Origin: a virus
IMG/VR virus record: IMGVR_UViG_3300042731_005216
Location: 1-56,574 of that record
Direction: 5' to 3' (one strand)
DNA: 56,574 nt
In this document: piece by piece, positions 22,567 to 30,938 of the stretch
Layout of the letters: every line of letters starts with the position of its first letter
Position numbering within the stretch: position 1 is the stretch's first letter
Translations under genes and position numbers: made by a program
The notes under the pieces: generated by a model
What the model was told of the DNA's origin: nothing
What the model saw: the letters and a program-made list of their open reading frames with translations, nothing else
The model's database searches: none

Positions 22567-23199
22567 TCAGAACCCTAGCGCTCCAATGAGTGAGGCGAGA
22601 ATGGACGATTGCGAGGCCGTGGTAGCGGCAGATGCCGCCTTGGCTGCCTTACGACCTAGATTCGAAGCAGCTCCAGGGACCTCTAGGGTCGACTTCTCCG
22701 TGACCGCAATAATGATCTCTCGCAGCGTGATATTGACCTCCAAGATCCTGCTGCGGTCCTTGTCTCGAATGACGCTGATGCCTGTGATGGCCATGCTCGT
22801 GTAGTCGCGCAAGGTCGTGCTGACGTTGAGCAGGAGCCCCAAATCCTTGACGTTGCGCAACCACTCATAGGCGTCCTCGGCGCGCGTCTGCGGGTCGCCG
22901 CCGGGCACCGAGGGCTCGGCTCGAATGAAGGCCAAGAGCAGGATAGGGGTATTGCTCACGATGGCCTTGAGAGTCAGCTCATCAGGCTTGCGTCGGATGT
23001 GATCAGTGACGTCGGCCCCGCTCTCGACGGGGTGGTCAGTCGTCTCCGCAGTTCCAGTGTGGCCCTCTTCGAGCGTCGCTTCCAGCTCCAAAACCTCAGT
23101 AGAGGACTCCTGCTGAGTCAGGCTGACGCGCTGCGGCGACCCGCGCGCAATCCGCGAAGCTACGAGGGCTGCAACTCCGATGCTAGGCAATTCTGCCAT
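22567..23199 (-). CDS. Dit-like tail/baseplate protein, 210 aa
   Basis: The segment TDHPVESGADVTDHIRRKPDELTLKAIVS, starting near residue 54, is diagnostic of the Dit-like phage tail protein N-terminal domain that forms the ring linking tube and hub. A variable helical part and strands (MAITGISVIRDKDRSRILEVNITLREIII) follow. The C-terminal tail is Ala- and Ser-rich. Stop and start overlap the tape-measure gene at 23199. Confidence 0.75.
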   Translation of the reverse strand: MAELPSIGVAALVASRIARGSPQRVSLTQQESSTEVLELEATLEEGHTGTAETTDHPVESGADVTDHIRRKPDELTLKAIVSNTPILLLAFIRAEPSVPGGDPQTRAEDAYEWLRNVKDLGLLLNVSTTLRDYTSMAITGISVIRDKDRSRILEVNITLREIIIAVTEKSTLEVPGAASNLGRKAAKAASAATTASQSSILASLIGALGF

Positions 23200-25994
23200 T
23201 ACCCGCCTCCAGCAACAGCCGTCGCAAAGGATTGGATCATCTGCCGGTCGCGTCGCTCAAGCACTGTGTCTACCTGCCTAGCCACCTGCTCTGCAATATC
23301 AGCAGGCCGCTCTTGGCCTTGGGCATCAACCGTCACGTCTATGTTAGTGGTCGGTGAATTGGTCACCACGGGACCAGCCGCCGCGGCCCTCGGAGTTGCA
23401 ATCGCTGCGCCCGGTGTCATCGTCGTAGCCGCAGCAGGAGAGATCATCTGCAACGTCTTCGCGCCTTCAATTAGCCGCTTGACTAGGGTTGCCCCGGAGG
23501 CTCCCGCCTCAAGGGCGTCAAAGACAGGAGCCTCCGGAGCTGCGCCGCTGGCGATGACGGCGCGTTCTTGTGCCGCACGCTCGGCTTGCACCGTGGGCGT
23601 GCGGGTGCGTCCTGGCATTGGCTCCGTACCAACGGGAATGGCTGCAGCGGGAGCGGCTTGTACTATGCGCTCTGTGATGCGCTCCCTTGTGACTGTGCGC
23701 TCTCCCGCGCGCGCGCGCGCGGGTGTGCGCGCAGGTGCGCGCGCGGCCGCGCGCGCGGCTACAGTGCCCGCAGGCTCCCTTCCTGCAGCGATTGGTTCCA
23801 TCGGTGCAGGTGCACGTCTAGGGACGATTGGAGGGGCACCTGGGGGCGCTGCGGTGCCTTTCTGTTGCTGCGGCGGGGCCGGAACAGGCATCCTTTCTTC
23901 TGCCTCCTCGGGCTCTCCCGAAAACAGACCTCCAAAGAACCCTGCGATACCCTTGAACCGGTCGACGACTCCGTCAATGAAACGCCCGAAGAGGCCGCCC
24001 CAGTAGTCGATAACGTTGTCCCAAAAGGTCATGAGGGTGTCGGTGAGGTTCTCGACGAAGCCGTCCACCTCACCCTCGGTCATTCCGAAGAACTTGAGCC
24101 AGTAGCGAAGCGCCTCGTCTAGCATGGCCCCTATGGCAGGCCCGATGCCACCCCACTGAGCGATCAAGTCCTTGATGCCACCCGCCATAGTCGAGAAGAA
24201 ATTCTCCTCTCCCTGGAGCAGCTTCACGAGCTCGACGCCCAACCAGATCACAAGTCCAATGAGCGTCCCGATGAGCGCGGTAGTCAGGATTATGGGCAGG
24301 GTAGCCGCGAGCCACGCCCCAGCCGACGCGACCGCCGACGCGACTGCCACTGCACCCATGACCAGGAACTCGGCGACAGCCATTGCAGCAACCTGAATCC
24401 AGGCCAAGCCCATGGCAGCTGCATTGGCGATCCACGCTCCCGCGCTCGTAGCGGCTGCCGCAATGCTAGAGAGGCTGATTGTCTTCGTGGCTGCAAGGGC
24501 CCCGACTTGCAATTTGAAGAACGAGACAAGCGCAAGGCTGTTCGCCCGCGCGTACTGAACGGCGATGGTGCCCGCAAGCCCGATGACCAGGGAGGTCACA
24601 AGCCGGATCCCCGTCGCGTGCTCGTCGACCCAATCACTGAACGCCGAGGCCGCATCCTTGATTGCCTGCACATAGCCATCAATGGCATCCACAATGCCAT
24701 TGAAAGCGTCGACTATTCGCTGCTTTAGGCCTGCCCAGAACTCGATAGTGGTCTGCGTCAAACGCCCGAACGTGGCTTCAACGTTGGCCAACGTCTCATC
24801 GGAGATGCCTAGCATTTCCTGAAAGTGACGGAGCCAGAACCCGACCGCCGTCTTGAGCATTTCATCGATGGCCGCAGGGACACTTCCCAGCTCGTCAACG
24901 AGTTCCTGAAACCCTTGCGCAATGGTGCCCGATACTGATTTGGCTCCCTCGCCCATCTTTTGGAAGTCCTCTATCAGGAGGACGATGGTCGCGATGATGA
25001 CGCCCATGAGTGCGATCATGAGCAGTGCGGGGGCTGTCGCGAGGACCCACCCCGCAGCTGCCTTTACCCCGGCAAGGAAGCCCGTCTTGCCAGTTATGGC
25101 GAACGCGGCCCCCAGAGCTGCCAAGGCTGCACCTACCCCCAATATCGTCTTGCCAAGGGTGCCGAAGCGATCGGTGACGAATGAGAGGCCAGTCTCCAGC
25201 CCTCGGATGATGGTTTGCAGGCCCGCGATGGCCCTCCTGAGAGGAGCCCTGACGGCCACCGCGACCTCGGTAACGGCGAGCGCCCATTCGTTGAAAGCTG
25301 GGATCAGCTGTTGAGCGAGAAGATTCTTGAGGCTCAACAAGGCCAGCTGCATCCTGGCCTGGTTGTCGGTCAGGATAACCGACTTGTCGATAACGTCTTG
25401 GGTGATGCCAACACCTAGTCGCTTGGTCTCATCGCGGGCCGCCTTCAAGCCCTCAGCGCCAGTCGTGAATAGGGGAAGCAGGCGCCTCCCCGTTCGACCC
25501 ATCAGATTCAGCGATAGGGCTACCTTCTCGCTCTCGTTGCTCAGGCCAACGAAGCCGTCGGCCATCTCCATCAGCAACTGATCTGCGCTTTTGAGCTTGC
25601 CGCCCGCATCAGTGACGTTGACGCCCAGAGCTGCGAAGTCCTCGCTGAGCTTCTTGTTGCCCCGCGATGCCTCGAAGGCGTTCTTTTGTAGCCGCCCCAA
25701 GCTGTCAGAGAACGCAGATCCGTCTACTCCTGCGAGATTCGCAGCATGGCGAAGCGCCTGCAATTCAGCCGTGGTGAACCCGAGCTGGATAGACGTCTTG
25801 TCCAGCTCGTCGCCCATGTTCCGGATGCCATCGACGAAGCTGGCGGCGAGCTGCCCTACCTTGAACGCGGCGAAGGCCGCGACAGCCTTCTTCGCTAGAC
25901 CAGTTACCTTGTCGAGCGAGCTTGTTACCTTCTGCTCGTCAGCCGGGTTGACTTCCATGCCGAACGAGACCAGGACTTCACGCAGACCAGGCAT
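23199..25994 (-). CDS. Tape measure protein, 931 aa
   Basis: Long helical protein setting tail length. The N-terminal ~250 residues are typical of tape measures (FGMEVNPADEQKVTSSLDKVTGLAKK, LADFAALGV-like). Several hydrophobic segments follow (about 285-370, 470-500, 530-620), likely membrane-spanning during DNA ejection. Near the C-terminus an Ala- and Arg-rich stretch (about residues 742-765) is encoded by alternating CG. The ATG at 25994 is preceded by GGAAGG; a 21-residue upstream extension overlaps the chaperone gene. It directly follows the frameshifting chaperone pair, as in most tailed phages. The residue length predicts a tail of about 140 nm if 1.5 angstrom per residue holds. Confidence 0.88.
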   Translation of the reverse strand: MPGLREVLVSFGMEVNPADEQKVTSSLDKVTGLAKKAVAAFAAFKVGQLAASFVDGIRNMGDELDKTSIQLGFTTAELQALRHAANLAGVDGSAFSDSLGRLQKNAFEASRGNKKLSEDFAALGVNVTDAGGKLKSADQLLMEMADGFVGLSNESEKVALSLNLMGRTGRRLLPLFTTGAEGLKAARDETKRLGVGITQDVIDKSVILTDNQARMQLALLSLKNLLAQQLIPAFNEWALAVTEVAVAVRAPLRRAIAGLQTIIRGLETGLSFVTDRFGTLGKTILGVGAALAALGAAFAITGKTGFLAGVKAAAGWVLATAPALLMIALMGVIIATIVLLIEDFQKMGEGAKSVSGTIAQGFQELVDELGSVPAAIDEMLKTAVGFWLRHFQEMLGISDETLANVEATFGRLTQTTIEFWAGLKQRIVDAFNGIVDAIDGYVQAIKDAASAFSDWVDEHATGIRLVTSLVIGLAGTIAVQYARANSLALVSFFKLQVGALAATKTISLSSIAAAATSAGAWIANAAAMGLAWIQVAAMAVAEFLVMGAVAVASAVASAGAWLAATLPIILTTALIGTLIGLVIWLGVELVKLLQGEENFFSTMAGGIKDLIAQWGGIGPAIGAMLDEALRYWLKFFGMTEGEVDGFVENLTDTLMTFWDNVIDYWGGLFGRFIDGVVDRFKGIAGFFGGLFSGEPEEAEERMPVPAPPQQQKGTAAPPGAPPIVPRRAPAPMEPIAAGREPAGTVAARAAARAPARTPARARAGERTVTRERITERIVQAAPAAAIPVGTEPMPGRTRTPTVQAERAAQERAVIASGAAPEAPVFDALEAGASGATLVKRLIEGAKTLQMISPAAATTMTPGAAIATPRAAAAGPVVTNSPTTNIDVTVDAQGQERPADIAEQVARQVDTVLERRDRQMIQSFATAVAGGG
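23700..23762. repeat. Alternating CG low-complexity tract
   Basis: A run of CG dinucleotides interrupted by TGTG and AGGT inside the tape-measure gene, encoding repeated Ala-Arg-Ala-Pro. Alternating purine-pyrimidine DNA of this kind can adopt left-handed form and slips easily. Confidence 0.8.
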
Positions 25995-25996
25995 AG

Positions 25997-26260
25997 CTAC
26001 CTTCCTGTCGCGCACGGGCGGCGCGCTTTTCGCTTGGCTTCTTCGGCCGCCATCCACTCCACGTCGTCGTGGATGTCGAGCAACTCGTTTGCTCGCATGA
26101 CCTCGTTAATGTCCCAGAAGGTTCGGATCTCCTTGTATGAAGCCAGTCCCCGTTGAACCAGCCGCATGATATGGGCGTCCCGGTGAAGGTGCTCTGGCAG
26201 CCTTACTGAGCCCGGTCCGTGCGTTGGACGACGTGCCCGATAGCGGTTTCTAACGGAGAA
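25997..26260 (-). CDS. Downstream part of tail assembly chaperone, made by -1 frameshift
   Basis: This is the second frame of a gpG/gpGT-type pair. It is open from 26302 to 25997 but has no ribosome binding site of its own. A -1 shift at T-TTT-TTT (26266-26260) would join 145 residues of the upstream protein to 87 residues here, giving a 232-aa product. The C-terminal segment (YKEIRTFWDINEVMRANELLDIHDDVEW) resembles second-frame chaperone domains. The frame ends 3 bases before the tape-measure start, the conserved order in tailed phages. The longer form would bind the tape measure and tube protein during tail assembly. Confidence 0.78.
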   Translation of the reverse strand, partial: FSVRNRYRARRPTHGPGSVRLPEHLHRDAHIMRLVQRGLASYKEIRTFWDINEVMRANELLDIHDDVEWMAAEEAKRKARRPCATGR

Positions 26261-26694
26261 AAAAAATCTCCAAACTGAGCCTTCAAGGCCCAGCCCAGCC
26301 ACTTGTAGAGTGCAGCGACCCTACCCCTGAAGTGAACCGTCAGCACCGAACTGAGCTTGATTTCCTTGTCCCCTTGCTTGAGGTAGGTGACGTCGGCCAG
26401 TGTGTTGATAAACTCGCGCTGCTTGACCTTGTCGAAGCGGGCGAAGAACTCGAGGACGGCCTTCTCTAGCGCGCCCCCGAGCCCTTCGCCACCCTCATCC
26501 ATGAGCCGTTTGAATGACTCGGCGGCACTGCCATCCGACTTTAGCAGAGCCCCTCCGAGCGCGCCAATTGACGGCCCAAAAATGAACCCGAGGTCTGCCA
26601 CCATATCGGTCGCGGTCAACGGGTCGAGCATCAAGCACGAGTATGCGTGGCCGTCTATGGTGGTGGTTTTGCTGTCTTGCGCCCTTTGACTCAT
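26203..26694 (-). CDS. Tail assembly chaperone, short form, 163 aa
   Basis: The protein starts MSQRAQDSKTTTIDGHAY and contains helical segments (LGGALLKSDGSAAESFKRL, EKAVLEFFARFDKVKQREF) followed by an ALKAQFGDFFSPL region at the frameshift site. Size, position between tail tube and tape measure, and the slippery run are those of phage tail assembly chaperones (lambda gpG-like). Normal translation ends at 26203. Part of the ribosomes probably shift at residues 143-145 to make the fused form. Confidence 0.75.
   Translation of the reverse strand: MSQRAQDSKTTTIDGHAYSCLMLDPLTATDMVADLGFIFGPSIGALGGALLKSDGSAAESFKRLMDEGGEGLGGALEKAVLEFFARFDKVKQREFINTLADVTYLKQGDKEIKLSSVLTVHFRGRVAALYKWLGWALKAQFGDFFSPLETAIGHVVQRTDRAQ
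26260..26266 (-). promoter_or_regulatory. Programmed -1 frameshift slippery heptamer
   Basis: On the minus strand the zero frame reads GAT TTT TTT TCT, so T-TTT-TTT fits the X-XXY-YYZ rule. A slip by one base leads into the open frame ending at 25997. The full run of eight T is at 26259-26266. I did not identify a definite downstream pseudoknot. Confidence 0.75.
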
Positions 26695-26708
26695 CGCCTA
26701 GCTCCGTA

Positions 26709-27131
26709 TCAATTCCCGCCGATGAAGACATCTAGCAGGTCGGTTTCAAACACCCATTCCCGCGTTGTGGCTTCGCGAGCGAACTCCGAATCCGCGGGCT
26801 TTTGGATCCAGGCCGTTTCAGCTCCGCAGATGGTACGGCCTGAATTGTCCTTCACGAGGAGGGGTCCGATGCCATCTCCACTAGCTTCGTCCAGGAGAGA
26901 AACGGCACTCAGTGCATCGTTGCTGACGCTGCTTTGCATCAGCGTCAACGTCACCGTTCCACCTCGGTCGTTGGATTTGGCTCGAACGCCCTCGCCGTCG
27001 GACCCGATGCTCATATTGTAGCTCGGGTTGTTCCTCGCAACGGTGACGAAAGTGCCGTCCGCGATTCCTTCAATCGGTATTCCCGCGAAGATGATAGAGA
27101 CATCCGCGGGATTGTATGTCTTGACGCTCAT
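26709..27131 (-). CDS. Tail tube protein, DUF3277-like, 140 aa
   Basis: The N-terminal SVKTYNPADVSIIFAGIPIEGIADGTFVTV, then ARNNPSYNMSIGSDGEGVRAKSNDRGGTVTLTL, is the signature of DUF3277 (myophage tube proteins, such as phage KPP10 ORF10). It forms the inner tube through which DNA passes. Size matches the family. It sits directly downstream of the sheath gene, the usual order. The 80-base gap to the sheath stop is one of the longer gaps in this operon and holds no gene. Confidence 0.85.
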   Translation of the reverse strand: MSVKTYNPADVSIIFAGIPIEGIADGTFVTVARNNPSYNMSIGSDGEGVRAKSNDRGGTVTLTLMQSSVSNDALSAVSLLDEASGDGIGPLLVKDNSGRTICGAETAWIQKPADSEFAREATTREWVFETDLLDVFIGGN

Positions 27132-27211
27132 AGCAGCTCCCTTTCAGGTTCGGAGTGTGCTCACCCCTTGGGCCAATTCAGCCTTGAGTCAGCTCAGCCT
27201 AGATCAGCTCC

Positions 27212-28552
27212 CTAGACTGAAACCGTCCCGCGAATCTCGGTTGCATGAATGGCCCCTGCCAGGGTCGCCGTGAAGTTGACGTCTGGCAACAGCCTGTTTG
27301 CCTTGTCATTCGCATCCACTTCCGACGCCAGCGGCACAGTGACGGTCGGCTCCGGGGTCGCGGCAAGGCCCCCTACCGCGATGCCGTTCTTCAGCACGCC
27401 CCGAACCTCGTTCTCGACAACTCCAATCCCCTGGTCGGTGAATGGAATCTTGTCGAGTGAGATCATGGCTCGAAAAACGTTCTCCTGCAGCCGCGCCGTT
27501 AGCCAGTCGATGAAGCGGGTGATATCGATGAACTCCCCTCCGATCATCTTGCCCTCGGCCGAGATATTGTTCCCTGCCAGCCGGATGTAGTGCTCGACGT
27601 TCTTCGCCCGCAGCTCCGTCAGCTCCGCAGCGGTGTACTCCTGAAAGGAGACCCCGGTGAGCGACTTGAACTTCCAGGTGATTGACCCAGGATCCTTCGG
27701 CAGGTTCTTCCCGAGGGAGGCTGCGTGCGGGAACTGCTCCGTCGTCGGATGGAAGTACAGGAAGGTGCGCTCGAAGTCCTGCGCGAGCAGGTTGCTGGCC
27801 ACGTCACTAGACCCCGACAACGGCACGTCCTGGTCCTGGGTCATGGCCGCCTGGATGCGTGGGATGGTCTCGATGTAGTCAGCGACAGCATCGATCTCAG
27901 CCTCTCCAAACCAATCGCCGCAGATGGCGTACCAGTCATCGTTGACGTCCCGCAGGTCGGCGATATCGTCAGCGATGCCGGCGGTGCCTCCCGCGTCGGT
28001 GGTGTCGTCGTGGATGAGGGTCCACAAGCTCCTGTCAGCCACGCCGAAGGTGAAGGGCGCGCCGGCTGTAGCACTCCCTCCTGGGGCGTCGGCCGACTCA
28101 ATCTTCATCGAAGTATCGGGGCCGACGTTGGTAGCGAGCACATCCTGCCCGCCGCCATTGATAGCTGCCACGAGCCCTGCAATCACTTCAGCCAGTGTGG
28201 CCGACGCGTCGCTGGTGAACGTAAAGGCTTCGCCATTGATGGTGAAAGCGTACTCGGTGGAGTTCACGGCGACGGGGACCATCGAGACAGTGCGCAATGG
28301 CAAGTTGCTCCGCTTGCCAACGATGAACTGGCCTACCTTGGGATTCTGCGCGAGAATCGCCGCAGCGAGCTTGTAGGCAAGGTCGCTCGATGTGAAGCCG
28401 TCCCCCGTCATTCCATCTAGGCTCGTGTAGAGCTTTGCCAGCTGTGGAATGCGGTCGTGGACGGTGAGAATCAGCGGGGTCCCGAAGCCGACGCGCGACA
28501 CCGAGGCCGTCTGCTTTGTGATCTGGACGTTGACGATATCGTTTAGGCTCAT
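27212..28552 (-). CDS. Contractile tail sheath protein, DUF3383-like, 446 aa
   Basis: MSLNDIVNVQITKQTASVSRVGFGTPLIL and the following KLYTSLDGMTGDGFTSSDLAYKLA are the characteristic opening of DUF3383 sheath proteins. The C-terminal region (TARLQENVFRAMISLDKIPFTDQGIGVVENEVRGVL) is the conserved handshake and tube-contact domain. Length is normal. This gene shows the virus is a contractile-tailed phage. High expression is expected, and AGGAGGT-like sequence lies upstream of the start. Confidence 0.9.
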   Translation of the reverse strand: MSLNDIVNVQITKQTASVSRVGFGTPLILTVHDRIPQLAKLYTSLDGMTGDGFTSSDLAYKLAAAILAQNPKVGQFIVGKRSNLPLRTVSMVPVAVNSTEYAFTINGEAFTFTSDASATLAEVIAGLVAAINGGGQDVLATNVGPDTSMKIESADAPGGSATAGAPFTFGVADRSLWTLIHDDTTDAGGTAGIADDIADLRDVNDDWYAICGDWFGEAEIDAVADYIETIPRIQAAMTQDQDVPLSGSSDVASNLLAQDFERTFLYFHPTTEQFPHAASLGKNLPKDPGSITWKFKSLTGVSFQEYTAAELTELRAKNVEHYIRLAGNNISAEGKMIGGEFIDITRFIDWLTARLQENVFRAMISLDKIPFTDQGIGVVENEVRGVLKNGIAVGGLAATPEPTVTVPLASEVDANDKANRLLPDVNFTATLAGAIHATEIRGTVSV

Positions 28553-28564
28553 AGCCTTGACCTC

Positions 28565-29152
28565 CTAAGATGCGTCGACCGTGAAGTCGACTCCGAGTTG
28601 GGTAGACTTGATGGTCACCTTGTCCGTGAAGCCGGTTTGCTCCGTCATTACCGAGCGAGTTCGGAGCCGAATATCAAGCGCTGCTCTGGAGATCCACTCA
28701 TCGTTGACGACCTCGCTCACATCAATCACTGCTAACGGCTCAACGATGGCCAATCCGAGCGTATCCTGAAACGTTCTCTGCCACGACAGCATGCCCAAAC
28801 TGGCCCTCGCCTTGTTGAGCAACGCGACTGCGTTGCACATTGGGTCGTTGGCCCCCGCACCCGCGTCAACGAAGGCTTGAATACCTAACGTAAACTCGAG
28901 CATGGACGTCGCTTCGATCTCGATTTCCTTCCCCGCAGGCTGTCCAAGGTCGGTTGTGTAGCGCTTCTCAGGGACCCCTCCGAGGATGACCATCGAGTTG
29001 CGATGCAACGTCAAGTAGGGATAGTCGGGCTGAGGGACGTTCTGATTGGCCCATATCACAGTCACGCCAAGCAGCTCGACAAGCCAGTCATAGAGACCAC
29101 TGTCAATGGTCTCCCAGTCGACGGGCTGCAAGTGCGTTGCGAGGCTGGTCAT
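28565..29152 (-). CDS. Tail terminator-like protein, 195 aa
   Basis: Position before the sheath gene, the pattern WANQNVPQPDYPYLTLHRNSMVILGGVPEKRY and strands LEFTLGIQAFVDAG match the myophage neck or tail terminator family (LIC_12616-type). It would form the ring that stops tail growth and joins head to tail. ATG 29152 is preferred because it overlaps the upstream stop (ATGA); the frame extends 8 codons further to 29176. Confidence 0.65.
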   Translation of the reverse strand: MTSLATHLQPVDWETIDSGLYDWLVELLGVTVIWANQNVPQPDYPYLTLHRNSMVILGGVPEKRYTTDLGQPAGKEIEIEATSMLEFTLGIQAFVDAGAGANDPMCNAVALLNKARASLGMLSWQRTFQDTLGLAIVEPLAVIDVSEVVNDEWISRAALDIRLRTRSVMTEQTGFTDKVTIKSTQLGVDFTVDAS

Positions 29153-29544
29153 CTGTCCATCCTCACTGCTACGCACCGATAATAGCCGCCAAGGTCGAAC
29201 CAGTCTTCAACAGAATGGATCTGGTAGGTCACCCCTCGGTAGAGAAGCCTGTCGGGAGTCTTGCAAGCTGACGTCTCGACGGTGAACAGCTCGCAGGTCG
29301 TGTAGACAGCTTTTGCTCCCGAGTTGCGCAGACCCTCTGGAAGGAGCTGCAGTTCCTTTGCGTTCATAGGTTGCACAGACGCACGGATGCAAAAGCGCTC
29401 CTCTAGCGGAGCTTGAACTACGCGTCCCTTGACCACCGGCGACGACTGAAAGCGAACGATCTCAACGTCGACTCCCGCGTCCGCTATGCAGTCGTTGAAT
29501 GGCCGTGATCTGTCAACCACCAGGCTTCCCCTTCTCGTGCACAA
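29149..29544 (-). CDS. Head-tail joining protein, 131 aa
   Basis: The segment LQLLPEGLRNSGAKAVYTTCELF followed by DRLLYRGVTYQIHSVEDWFDLGGYYRCVAVR is the classic pattern of small head-completion or tail-joining proteins (lambda gpFII or SPP1 gp16-like beta barrels). It lies between the gp10-like and terminator genes. The start overlaps the upstream gene by 32 bases; a GTG nearer the upstream stop is an alternative start. Confidence 0.6.
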   Translation of the reverse strand: MCTRRGSLVVDRSRPFNDCIADAGVDVEIVRFQSSPVVKGRVVQAPLEERFCIRASVQPMNAKELQLLPEGLRNSGAKAVYTTCELFTVETSACKTPDRLLYRGVTYQIHSVEDWFDLGGYYRCVAVRMDR

Positions 29545-29998
29545 CCGAGGTGATAGCGCCTATCAGATGGCCCTTATCGATGAGCGGTATGTCGCTGCCT
29601 TTTCTAGCTATCGTTGACTCCGCCAGAGGGGGAGGAATGTGGCCTTTGATGCGCTTGATGATATCTGCTCGAACCGTCTCACCAAGCTTGAACATTACCC
29701 CCTTGGCTGTATCGCGCCCCTTCTCAACCTCGCGACCACCCTTGGTCATCATGGCCCCGTATCTGTCTCGGTGCGAGTCGAAGGTTGATCGCAAGTAGCT
29801 CCGCTCGGGAATGTGTCCGTCCTCAGTCCCGAACTCATGAATGGCCGCCAAGTCAGCGAAGGTCATCGCGGCATCAGGATGATCCGCTTGAGCCATCTCG
29901 CCTTGCACACCCACGGTGACGCTGACTCCCTTCAGCGACGCGATACGCGCGCGAAAGCTCCGCAGACGGTTATCCCGAATCCGAACGCTACCACCCAC
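29513..29998 (-). CDS. Neck protein, HK97 gp10-like, 161 aa
   Basis: The middle of the protein has FADLAAIHEFGTEDGHIPERSYLRSTF, a strong match to the AxxHExG..xxIPxRpFLR pattern of HK97 gp10 and related neck proteins. A helical C-terminus with ADIIKRIKGHIPPPLAESTIARKGSDIPLIDKGHL is also typical. It helps join tail to head. It overlaps neighbouring genes by 11 and 32 bases. Confidence 0.82.
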   Translation of the reverse strand: MGGSVRIRDNRLRSFRARIASLKGVSVTVGVQGEMAQADHPDAAMTFADLAAIHEFGTEDGHIPERSYLRSTFDSHRDRYGAMMTKGGREVEKGRDTAKGVMFKLGETVRADIIKRIKGHIPPPLAESTIARKGSDIPLIDKGHLIGAITSVVHEKGKPGG

Positions 29999-30455
29999 CG
30001 TTTAGCCTCCAAAGCTCGCTCACTTCGTCGTTGAGTTGGAGCGCAAGAGGGCTGTCTGCCATGCCGATGGCAAACTGCGGGTTGACCAGCTCGTCGTCGG
30101 TCTCTAGTACCTGCTTCGTGCTGCGCAAGGTCGCGGGGAAACTTACCAATGCTGCGCCTTTAGCAGCCTCCCCCTTGAAGTCGGCCGCTCTGTCCTTGAA
30201 TTTGGCTGCAATATCGCTGAACTTTTTGGAAACAGATCCGACGGTGTAGTCGGAGATGGCCAAGAAGCGCGACCACAACGCTTCGCAAGCTGCAGCAGCC
30301 GCGAGATTGAGGTTCGGGTTTTGAGCGACGATGTACTCAACCTCGCGGTCATCCAGCAACGGCCTGTCTCTGATGGTGTCCCCTACAAGAAAGCGGACAG
30401 CATCAGCCGTCGACCGCGATGGGTCCCCGTTGTATGTCCACCTCTTGCAGCTCAT
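29988..30455 (-). CDS. Head-tail connector/adaptor, 155 aa
   Basis: The N-terminal VRFLVGDTIRDRPLLDDREVEYIVAQNPNLNLAAAAACEAL pattern is that of phage adaptor proteins that bind the portal (gp6/gp15-like). The middle has a basic helix (KKFSDIAAKFKDRAADFKGEA) and a flexible C-terminus. It lies between the 131-aa hypothetical and the neck gene, the expected place. It was likely named DUF-type in databases, which I cannot check. Confidence 0.7.
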   Translation of the reverse strand: MSCKRWTYNGDPSRSTADAVRFLVGDTIRDRPLLDDREVEYIVAQNPNLNLAAAAACEALWSRFLAISDYTVGSVSKKFSDIAAKFKDRAADFKGEAAKGAALVSFPATLRSTKQVLETDDELVNPQFAIGMADSPLALQLNDEVSELWRLNGGW

Positions 30456-30459
30456 GCAG

Positions 30460-30855
30460 TCACTCCGTGGCTACTGCGCCCAGCACGGCCTCGACGAGCT
30501 CGTCTTTGAGCGAGTTCTCACTCAGCTCAAGCCCGTATTTCAAGCCCACAGCGATGAGTTGAATCTTGGTGAGCTTGGACAGCTCCTCCCTGGTTGGAGG
30601 GAGCGAAGGGTCGCGCGCGGGAGGCGGCTCCGTTGGAATCTTTTCCTTCACCGAGGCAGGCACGCTCTTCTTCCGAGGAACAGCCTTCTTGCTCTTGATG
30701 GTGGAGGGGTCAGTTTCAGCCACCCAGCCGCGACGAACCCAGCGATTGACGTCCTTCCATGTGGCCGCTTCAGGGACGGGGTCGCCAGGTCGCCGAATCT
30801 CCATCGTGCCGTCGGCCTTCTGCACCTTCAGGCTGCGCAACGCAATATAGGACAT
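30460..30855 (-). CDS. Hypothetical head-associated protein, 131 aa
   Basis: The N-terminal 45 residues (MSYIALRSLKVQKADGTMEIRRPGDPVPEAATW) form a small strand-rich module like the SH3-type head-fibre or connector pieces in phages. A Pro- and Lys-rich linker follows, and the C-terminus (SKLTKIQLIAVGLKYGLELSENSLKDELVEAVLGAV) looks like a SAP/HeH-type DNA-binding helix pair. AAGGAATC precedes ATG 30855. Role in head or packaging is inferred from location next to the major capsid gene. Confidence 0.6.
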   Translation of the reverse strand: MSYIALRSLKVQKADGTMEIRRPGDPVPEAATWKDVNRWVRRGWVAETDPSTIKSKKAVPRKKSVPASVKEKIPTEPPPARDPSLPPTREELSKLTKIQLIAVGLKYGLELSENSLKDELVEAVLGAVATE

Positions 30856-30884
30856 GATCCGATTCCTTTCTGGACGCCCTGAGA

Positions 30885-30916
30885 CGGCCCGCGTCACTCG
30901 GGGTGAACGCGGGCCG
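30885..30916 (-). terminator. 10-bp hairpin after the major capsid gene
   Basis: CGGCCCGCGT (30885-30894) pairs perfectly with ACGCGGGCCG (30907-30916), loop of 12 nt. It lies just past the capsid gene stop at 30939 in the leftward direction. There is no U run; it may reduce readthrough so that capsid is made in excess over downstream genes, or stabilise the capsid mRNA end. Confidence 0.6.
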
Positions 30917-30938
30917 CCTACCAGGAGGTAGCGTGCGC

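Noticed and set aside
22999-24006. 335-residue rightward frame opposite the tape-measure gene
   Set aside because: Antisense to two supported genes and dominated by Ala/Arg from GC-rich codons.
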